Shown: positions 1 to 10,866 of the stretch, piece after piece
How positions within the stretch are numbered: the stretch's first letter is position 1
Layout: the number at the start of each line of letters is the position of its first letter
Assembly: GCF_003046425.1 (NCBI RefSeq)
Contig: NZ_QAJG01000028.1
Span: 30,001 to 40,866 of the forward strand
DNA length: 10,866 nucleotides
Reading direction: 5' to 3'
Origin: Leptospira borgpetersenii serovar Javanica
GTDB taxonomy: Bacteria; Spirochaetota; Leptospiria; Leptospirales; Leptospiraceae
Notes under the pieces: generated by a model
Told to the model about the DNA's origin: nothing
Databases searched by the model: none
The model's input: only the letters and a program-made list of their open reading frames with translations
Made by a program: the position numbers and the translations under genes

Positions 1-548
<548 letters not shown>

Positions 549-553
549 AAGAT

Positions 554-1834
554 TCAAATTCTAATTTTTACCGAGGTTCCGTGTTCTTCGTCGAGGCCTT
601 CGAATTCGGAAAGGGCCTTGACGTGAGGATAAAGATCTTCGAGCGATTCCTTCGAAACTTCCTGCCATGTCACTTTTTTTAAGAATGTGGAAACTCCGAG
701 AGAAGAATAAATTCTCGCGGCACCCGCGGTAGGGAGGATATGGTTAGTCCCGCTGATATAATCACCCATGGCAACGGGAGAATAATTTCCCAAAAATACG
801 GAACCCGCGTGACGAACCCTTTTCAGGTCTTCCTTAAAATTCCTCGTTTGGATTTCCAAATGTTCTGGCGCGAATAAATTCGAAAATGAAAAACATTCTT
901 CTAAATTAGGAAAAACGAATATTCTTCCGTGGTCTTCGATGGATTTTCGTTTCATCTCACCTCGTTTAGGCCTTTCCTGAAGAGCCCTCTCCACTTCCAC
1001 ACGGACCTTTTCAGCAAAGGACAAGGAATCCGTACAAAGGATCGCAACCGAATCCTCCCCATGTTCCGCTTGGGATAAAAGATCCGACGCCACCCAAATA
1101 GGATTTGCGGAATCGTCCGCAATTACTAAAACTTCACTCGGACCGGCGGGGCTGTCGATACCGATCACACCTTGACCGCTCAAAAAAACTTTCGCAGCGG
1201 TCACGAATTTACTGCCGGGGCCGATTACAAATTCGGAGGCGGGAATCGTTTCAGTTCCATAAGAAGCCGCCGCAATTCCTTGCGCACCTCCGGCAAGAAT
1301 GACACGATCCGCACCGGCAATCTTTGCGGCTGCGATAAGGCCATCCGGCAAAAAACCTTGTTGTGGAGGAGTAACGATTTGAATATTTTTTACTCCCGCA
1401 AGTTTAGCGGGAATGACACCCATCAAAATTGTGGAAGGATATAACGCCTTTCCGCCGGGGGCATAAACGGAAACCGATTCGACAGGAGTATGGCGAATTC
1501 CGAGGCGATTTCCGTGAACTATGATTTCTTTATCTTCTGGAATTTGAATCTGATGGAAAGTTTTGATATTCTCCGCTGCTTTCTTCAGGGCCTGCTCCAA
1601 TTTCGAATCGATCTTAGGATTGAATCGGGAAAGGTCTAAAACAAAAGAATCCGGAGCGACATTGTCGAACTTACGGGTGTATTCCCGAAGAGCCATGTCC
1701 CCTCGATTTTTCACGTCTTCAATAATCGGTTTAACGAGGTTCAAAGTAGAACTCAAATCCTCTCTGGCACGTTCTAAAATCGGGTTCAAAACCGACCGAT
1801 TTTCCAAACCAACTTGTAGAATCTGTATTGCCAT
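554..1834 (-). CDS. hisD: Histidinol dehydrogenase
   Basis: Zinc-dependent cytoplasmic enzyme (EC 1.1.1.23) that oxidises L-histidinol to L-histidine in two NAD+-dependent steps, the end of histidine synthesis. The chosen start at 1834 gives 426 residues beginning MAIQILQVG, which fits the family length. The reading frame stays open 28 codons further upstream, but that extension has no family resemblance and no ribosome binding site, and it runs into the upstream region of the divergent xth. Key residues can be placed by analogy with the E. coli enzyme: zinc ligands Q255 and H258 in SQAEHG, the catalytic pair E324-H325 in FAPEHLEI, D358 in GDYISGTNHILPT, and H418 near the C-terminus in DEEHGT. 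The NAD-binding region includes GPGSKF at 205-210. All key residues are intact. panC follows 5 nt later on the same strand, an uncommon pairing because hisD usually sits with other his genes. Confidence 0.96.
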   Translation of the reverse strand: MAIQILQVGLENRSVLNPILERAREDLSSTLNLVKPIIEDVKNRGDMALREYTRKFDNVAPDSFVLDLSRFNPKIDSKLEQALKKAAENIKTFHQIQIPEDKEIIVHGNRLGIRHTPVESVSVYAPGGKALYPSTILMGVIPAKLAGVKNIQIVTPPQQGFLPDGLIAAAKIAGADRVILAGGAQGIAAASYGTETIPASEFVIGPGSKFVTAAKVFLSGQGVIGIDSPAGPSEVLVIADDSANPIWVASDLLSQAEHGEDSVAILCTDSLSFAEKVRVEVERALQERPKRGEMKRKSIEDHGRIFVFPNLEECFSFSNLFAPEHLEIQTRNFKEDLKRVRHAGSVFLGNYSPVAMGDYISGTNHILPTAGAARIYSSLGVSTFLKKVTWQEVSKESLEDLYPHVKALSEFEGLDEEHGTSVKIRI

Positions 1835-1851
1835 CAAAAAACCAGAATTTC

Positions 1852-1882
<31 letters not shown>

Positions 1883-1932
1883 CCAAAAAACAATTGCCCT
1901 GGAGGAGAATTCATCCAATTTACACCTTGCCT

Positions 1933-2697
<765 letters not shown>

Positions 2698-2726
2698 ACG
2701 TTCAAGAGTAAATTCTTTCTTAAGAT

Positions 2727-2758
2727 CTCAAAAATTGTAGTAGTTCCTACATTTTGAG
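2727..2758. repeat. AT-rich stem-loop downstream of xth, possible terminator and dispersed Leptospira palindrome
   Basis: Left arm CTCAAAAATTGTAG (2727-2740), loop TAGTTC (2741-2746), right arm CTACATTTTGAG (2747-2758). The arms pair along their whole length apart from extra bases in the left arm. It lies 30 nt after the xth stop and is followed by GTTTTGGG, not a clean T-run, so a Rho-independent terminator is possible but not classical. From memory, GTAG..CTAC palindromes with A/T-rich flanks are common between Leptospira genes, so this may be one copy of a dispersed repeat. That cannot be confirmed from one copy. Confidence 0.55.
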
Positions 2759-2926
2759 GTTTTGGGACGAGTTCGATTTCTCTTCAGGTTTTGGACTTCA
2801 ATTTAACTTTTAGCATCAATTGACAGCAAATCGGGACAAACATTCAATCAAGAAAGCGCATTGAAAAGCAGTTCCTAGTCGATCGGGTACATCACCGACA
2901 AGCTAAAACTTATCGATTCGACTGGA

Positions 2927-3319
<393 letters not shown>

Positions 3320-3324
3320 GCACA

Positions 3325-3330
3325 CCTCCT
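3325..3330 (-). promoter_or_regulatory. Strong Shine-Dalgarno AGGAGG of the unknown 130-residue gene
   Basis: Minus-strand AGGAGG followed by TGTGC and the ATG at 3319. It is the best ribosome binding site in the window and fixes the start of this gene. Confidence 0.8.
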
Positions 3331-3351
3331 TCTTCTAAAGAGAAAAGAAGA
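3331..3351 (-). promoter_or_regulatory. Small stem-loop directly upstream of the Shine-Dalgarno
   Basis: In the minus-strand mRNA, TCTTCT (3351-3346) can pair with AGAAGA (3336-3331) across a 9-nt loop, ending directly against AGGAGG. The stem is short and mostly A-U, in a purine/pyrimidine-biased stretch, so chance is a real possibility. Confidence 0.25.
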
Positions 3352-3374
3352 TTATTCAATGTGTTTTTCCTATG

Positions 3375-3397
3375 TTTTGTTGTGCAGCGCAACAAAA
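3375..3397. promoter_or_regulatory. 10-bp dyad with a TGCAGCGCA centre, candidate operator
   Basis: TTTTGTTGTG (3375-3384), CAG, CGCAACAAAA (3388-3397): ten pairs with one G-T. It lies about 55 bp upstream of the minus-strand ATG at 3319. An AATAAT (minus strand, 3356-3351) could be a -10 element, which would place the dyad over the -35 region. It could be an operator. It is less likely a terminator because nothing ends here. Confidence 0.4.
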
Positions 3398-3664
3398 AAA
3401 CAATTTCTTTTTTTTAGGTTTAACAACTCAAACACTTCGCAAAATAGCCAAATTCTTTCCTTTTTTATCTTATCGGCCATTTTCTCATTTTTCCAGGAAA
3501 TTCAAAAACCAAATCAAATTTCAATAGTTTCAATCCCTTTTTTACATTTATCATTCTATTTGAGATAAAAGAAACCCGCTTTTTCTAATTATGTCGAGCG
3601 ACCATAGAAGCGAAAAACTTTCAAACAAACTGCTCTTCTTTACAATCAAGTTCGACTTTATCGG

Positions 3665-3718
3665 CACATATGACTTTTAATGTCTGACTTTGTCCATCAA
3701 ACATCATGACATATGTCA
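3665..3718. promoter_or_regulatory. Operator-like cluster: perfect 12-bp palindrome plus a related upstream site
   Basis: TGACATATGTCA at 3707-3718 is a perfect palindrome. CACATATGAC at 3665-3674 shares the ACATATG core, and the two cores start 43 bp apart, close to four helical turns. Between and around them TGAC or TGTC recurs (3671, 3681, 3685, 3691). This looks like a paired binding site for a dimeric regulator. It is 155 bp upstream of the glycerate kinase ATG and about 345 bp upstream of the divergent gene. The regulator is unknown. Confidence 0.4.
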
Positions 3719-3872
3719 ATCTAATTTTAGGGCTTTACAGTTTTTAATTTTTCCTTTCATCGAAATAATTCGAACGGATCAATCTTTCCAAACAGAACCA
3801 AAGTAAGTTTACCGAATCCATTGCTATCAAAAACGCTTCTTTTTTTCGGAACGAAATCGTCTTTGGAAACCG

Positions 3873-5234
3873 ATGCCTAGGCTCTCCTTTTTGCAAAGCG
3901 GAAATATAGATGTCCATTCACCTCAATCGATCCTATTCCATTTGGGAGGAATGGCGATTCGAAAATCTTTGCCCGGTGCAGCCGTTCGTAAATTTCTTTT
4001 AGAACATAAACCTTCTGGGAGAATCCTTCTCCTTTCCGTCGGAAAAGCAGCGGAAGAAATGGCCCAAGCGGCGTATGAAGTCTTACGACCTCAGATTTTC
4101 GCAGGAATCATTCTCACTAAGTACGGACACAGTTCCGGAAAAAAATTTCCACCTTTAGAAATCTTGGAAGCGGGCCATCCCATCCCCGATGTAAACAGCG
4201 TTTTAGGCGGAATGAAAATCTTGGAATTCTGCTCTCACTTGCAACCGGAAGATACCGCCCTAGTCCTTCTTTCAGGAGGAGGCTCCGCCTTGATGGAAGT
4301 TCCGGCTCCCGGTTTGGATCTGGAGGATTTAATCGTATGGAATTCAAAGCTCCTCGCAAGCGGCGCCAACATTCAAGACATCAACACGATCCGAATTCTT
4401 TTGTCTTCGATCAAAGGAGGGGGACTACTTTCAAAAATTCTTCCTTCAAAATCGATCACCTTAATTCTTTCGGATGTACTCGGAAATGATCTTTCCAAAG
4501 TGGCATCGGGACCCACAATCAATTCCATAATCGAAAAAAAATCTATTTTAAGAATATTCAAACAATATAATTTATCTATTGAACCCAAGATTAAAGCCGT
4601 CTTACGAAAAAAAACGAAACTCGCCCCAGAATCCTTAAAACGTGAAAACGATTCCGAATCACTGGGGAAGATCGACAACACAAAAGGTTTCATCAAAATC
4701 GATTCTCAAAGAAACATAGTTTATTGTATCGGAAACATAACTCAGGCGATCGAGTCCGTCCAGGAAGAATGCAGAAATTTGAATATACCTGTCTTGTTTT
4801 TGACCTCCTCCTTAAGCTGCGAGGCAAAAGAAGCAGGTTTCTTTTTAGGATCGATCGCCAGGGAAAACATAAAAACAACGACTTCTCCTTTACTCATTCT
4901 ATGTGGGGGAGAAACGACGGTAACACACGACGGTTCCGGAAAAGGCGGAAGGAACCAGGAACTTGCCCTCGCCTTTTCTCAACAAATCTCGGACTGTAAG
5001 GGAATTACGTTACTTTCTCTTGCAACGGACGGAACCGACGGACCGACCGATGCCGCGGGGGCGATCGTAGACGGAACTACTTGGAAAAAAATTTCTAAAA
5101 CGAACGACGCACGTATCTCTCTCAAAACCCACAACTCCTACGAAGTCTTAAAGCGGGCCGATTCCTTGGTTTTTACGGGAGCGACCGGAACGAACGTGAA
5201 TGATATTCAACTTTTATGGATGAATCCGAATTGA
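3873..5234 (+). CDS. gckA: Glycerate 2-kinase, DUF4147/MOFRL family
   Basis: ATP-dependent cytoplasmic kinase expected to convert D-glycerate to 2-phosphoglycerate (EC 2.7.1.165), feeding serine/glyoxylate-type or sugar-acid carbon into glycolysis. The protein has 453 residues, close to the family norm. The N-terminal DUF4147 domain spans about 15-260, with LLLSVGKAA at 52-60 (K58 matches the conserved family lysine), GHPIPD at 101-106, LLSGGGSAL at 132-140 and the SGANIQDIN helix at 163-171. The C-terminal MOFRL domain spans about 340-447, with CGGETTV (344-350), GSGKGGRNQELAL (354-366, including R360), ATDGTDGPTDAAGA (384-397) and TGATGTNVNDI (435-445). One oddity: the usual RKHLS..KGGRLA stretch reads IRILLSSIKGGGLL (173-186), losing the K-H pair and the second basic residue. 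The start at 3873 is preceded by a weak GGAA. It stands alone, convergent with the diguanylate cyclase. The family is near certain; the exact substrate is inferred. Confidence 0.92.
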   Translation: MPRLSFLQSGNIDVHSPQSILFHLGGMAIRKSLPGAAVRKFLLEHKPSGRILLLSVGKAAEEMAQAAYEVLRPQIFAGIILTKYGHSSGKKFPPLEILEAGHPIPDVNSVLGGMKILEFCSHLQPEDTALVLLSGGGSALMEVPAPGLDLEDLIVWNSKLLASGANIQDINTIRILLSSIKGGGLLSKILPSKSITLILSDVLGNDLSKVASGPTINSIIEKKSILRIFKQYNLSIEPKIKAVLRKKTKLAPESLKRENDSESLGKIDNTKGFIKIDSQRNIVYCIGNITQAIESVQEECRNLNIPVLFLTSSLSCEAKEAGFFLGSIARENIKTTTSPLLILCGGETTVTHDGSGKGGRNQELALAFSQQISDCKGITLLSLATDGTDGPTDAAGAIVDGTTWKKISKTNDARISLKTHNSYEVLKRADSLVFTGATGTNVNDIQLLWMNPN

Positions 5235-5325
5235 TCTTTTGGAGTTTTTTTCGCGTCGAAATTCGTTCTCAATCAATTTTGAATTCAGTCCTAAATTATT
5301 TTTGAAACCGATTCGAAAAAATATT

Positions 5326-6318
<993 letters not shown>

Positions 6319-6354
6319 CACGAATGTTCTCCCCAGTTTTCAAAGCAACGAATC

Positions 6355-6388
6355 AACCTAGGAAAGAAATACAAAACTTTACCTAGTT
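6355..6388. promoter_or_regulatory. Imperfect 11-bp inverted repeat between the diguanylate cyclase and the copper cassette
   Basis: AACCTAGGAAAG (6355-6366) and CTTTACCTAGTT (6377-6388) pair over 11 positions with two single-base bulges and a 10-nt A-rich loop. It is 37 bp from the minus-strand cyclase ATG and 70 bp before the plus-strand ATG at 6459, so it could be an operator for either. No T-run follows on either strand, which argues against a terminator. It does not match the usual CopY box or the CueR-type promoter that I know. Confidence 0.35.
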
Positions 6389-6458
6389 GCCAATGAAATC
6401 AAACGATTTTTAAAAACTTCTTGCCTGATTTTTTGATTTTCGGAGTCTAAAAAACAAG

Positions 6459-6857
6459 ATGAGCAAAAAAATAAAACGTTGTACAACTTTTTTAGCAATG
6501 TTCGGCCTGAGCGTTATTCTTTTTTGCTCTACGGTGATGCTTTCTGGAAATTATTGTCCTGCATTCGGTGTTTCTAATCAAACAGTGGAACAAAACTGTC
6601 ATCGATCTGAAAGGACAAACGATTCTACAGACAATGCCTGCTCAGCCTGTAACTTATTCGTATCATCCGAATCCATTCATCCTAAAACTTCCGAACTAGG
6701 CAAAAATTATTCTTCGGTTCTTACCGCGGTTCAAAATTTTTTCCATTTTACACTCGGGATTTTTTTCTTTCAAAGAAGTTCGTACGATCAAAATCCGAAT
6801 TACAACGCTCGAAAATTCATCATTCAGTTAGTCTCCACCGTAAGACTTTTGATTTGA
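6459..6857 (+). CDS. Small Cys-containing membrane or exported protein at the head of the copper cassette
   Basis: A protein of 132 residues, not firmly recognised. After a basic start (MSKKIKR) there is a hydrophobic segment at about 9-29, then a polar region with cysteines at 33 and 47 and a CxxC at 61-64 (ACSACNLF); C8 and C23 are in the N-terminal segment. A second hydrophobic stretch lies at about 86-104, followed by a basic tail. The layout (N-terminal membrane segment, Cys/His-bearing loop, CxxC, hydrophobic segment) resembles small DUF2946-like proteins often found beside copper genes, which is only a resemblance. A 68-nt gap separates it from the copper storage gene, so one transcript is plausible. 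The loop could bind Cu(I) or form a disulfide outside the membrane. The ATG at 6459 has only a weak A-rich upstream signal. Coding is supported by strand, context and protein character, not by homology. Confidence 0.65.
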   Translation: MSKKIKRCTTFLAMFGLSVILFCSTVMLSGNYCPAFGVSNQTVEQNCHRSERTNDSTDNACSACNLFVSSESIHPKTSELGKNYSSVLTAVQNFFHFTLGIFFFQRSSYDQNPNYNARKFIIQLVSTVRLLI

Positions 6858-6909
6858 TTCAATTTTCCCCTCCTACCATCTTTATAAAAATTGTTTTTTT
6901 AAACTTTAG

Positions 6910-7387
<478 letters not shown>

Positions 7388-7400
7388 ACGGAGAAATAAA

Positions 7401-7832
<432 letters not shown>

Positions 7833-7842
7833 ACAAACCGTT

Positions 7843-9275
<1,433 letters not shown>

Positions 9276-9291
9276 AAAGGAAACTCTCTAT

Positions 9292-10347
<1,056 letters not shown>

Positions 10348-10866
10348 CCAAATAATGCCTCAAATTCTCCCTGTGCGGTGACTAAATCCTTGCATGTTCG
10401 AAAATGAATCCTTAATTATAATAAAATTTATCGAAAAAAAATTGCATATCCCAATCTTTTCCCATTGAAGTTAAAAAGCGGATATCTCAATAAAATGTCA
10501 ATCCTGGTTTTTACGTTTTCCCTTTTTTTACGAATTTTAGAATATTCTTCTTTTTGAATTCATAACTTTCCTAAATCCTTCCCGCAGAAAATACCTTAAT
10601 TCTGTAGGATTTATCAGCATAATAACCTCAAAATGAACGACTCACACTTTATAAAGCCACTTAGGCCTATCCTGGTAGAAAAGTTTGAATTTGGGTCCGT
10701 CTCAAAAACCCCGCAATGTAGTAACTTGACAGGCTTTGGTAGCCGTAAGAATTCATAACGTTACCCACAAGTTAAGAAGGCTTTTGGGATCATAAGGATC
10801 AAAAACTGATATTTTTCAAGTGTTCCGACAAGAATGAGGCTTTTTACTTGCAAGAAGTATGATTTT
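10348..10866. other. Gene-free 519-bp region at the right edge
   Basis: Upstream of the two-kinase unit, so its promoter should lie in the first 100-150 bp. I see no credible gene on either strand. The longest edge frame I translated, minus strand from 10865, runs only 34 codons before a TAA and has no match I recognise. GAATTCATAAC occurs twice (10556-10566 and 10749-10759), and the last 200 bp are less AT-rich than the first 300, as if of different origin. A decayed gene or mobile-element remnant is possible but unproven. Confidence 0.5.

Larger units (their letters stand above)
3320..3872. other. Gene-free 553-bp divergent spacer
   Basis: Very AT-rich DNA between the starts of the unknown 130-residue gene and the glycerate kinase. 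I found no convincing coding frame: a 106-codon frame starting inside the minus-strand gene has low-complexity F/S/L-rich content and is rejected. The spacer must hold both promoters. The structured elements seen are the ribosome-binding-site stem-loop, a 10-bp dyad at 3375-3397 and an operator-like cluster at 3665-3718. The rest, roughly 3400-3660 and 3720-3860, shows nothing I can name. Confidence 0.7.

Noticed and set aside
2877..2923. AGTCGATCG ... CGATTCGACT inverted repeat just downstream of the unknown 130-residue gene
   Set aside because: Nine pairs with a bulge and a 28-nt loop, no T-run on the minus strand; too weak to call a terminator or operator.
5235..5325. Bidirectional terminator between the glycerate kinase and the cyclase
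   Set aside because: T-runs are present but I could not build a convincing stem; TTGAAA...TTTCAA has a 16-nt loop and only six pairs.
6459..6530. Lipoprotein signal at C23 of the small Cys protein
   Set aside because: The residues before it (VILFC) lack the small residue expected just before the lipidated Cys, even by relaxed spirochete rules.
7833..7842. Terminator between the DUF3347-type gene and the convergent kinase
   Set aside because: Only 10 nt separate the stops and no hairpin is visible; the transcripts may overlap at their 3' ends.

Overview
The window looks like chromosomal DNA of a pathogenic-clade Leptospira (L. interrogans group). This is inferred from low GC, loosely packed genes with gene-free spacers of about 0.5 kb, an AT-rich stem-loop of a type I associate with Leptospira intergenic DNA, and the protein families present. 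No 16S or other decisive marker is in view, so genus is likely and species is open. No phage, CRISPR array, tRNA, rRNA or intact transposase was seen.

Layout. (1) Positions 1-1834, minus strand: hisD (histidinol dehydrogenase) followed 5 nt later by panC (pantothenate synthetase, cut by the window edge), a two-gene biosynthetic unit. (2) 1933-2697, plus strand: xth, an exonuclease III-type AP endonuclease, diverging from hisD across 98 bp and followed by a strong AT-rich stem-loop. (3) 2927-3319, minus strand: an unrecognised 130-residue protein, perhaps a degenerate PilZ-like barrel, with an excellent ribosome binding site. (4) 3320-3872: a 553-bp AT-rich divergent spacer with a 10-bp dyad, a perfect 12-bp palindrome and a second related core site 43 bp away. 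(5) 3873-5234, plus strand: a MOFRL-family glycerate 2-kinase. (6) 5326-6318, minus strand: a PleD-like receiver-GGDEF diguanylate cyclase with intact active site and I-site. (7) 6459-7832, plus strand: a compact copper-handling cassette of a small Cys-rich membrane protein, an exported four-helix-bundle copper storage protein with exactly 13 Cys, and an exported DUF3347-type protein. (8) 7843-10347, minus strand: two sensor kinases, a PAS-HisKA-HATPase protein and then a receiver-PAS-HisKA_2-HATPase protein, 18 nt apart. (9) 10348-10866: 519 bp without a supportable gene.

How the parts work together. The most coherent and interesting module is the copper cassette. Its products would sit at or outside the inner membrane and could buffer Cu(I) in the cell envelope. 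No copper ATPase, chaperone or CopY/CsoR-type regulator is in view, so it looks like a stand-alone sequestration set. The three signalling genes (one c-di-GMP synthase, two kinases) flank the cassette on the opposite strand and have no visible output regulator with a DNA-binding domain. The two kinases have the shape of a phosphorelay in which the first could phosphorylate the receiver of the second.
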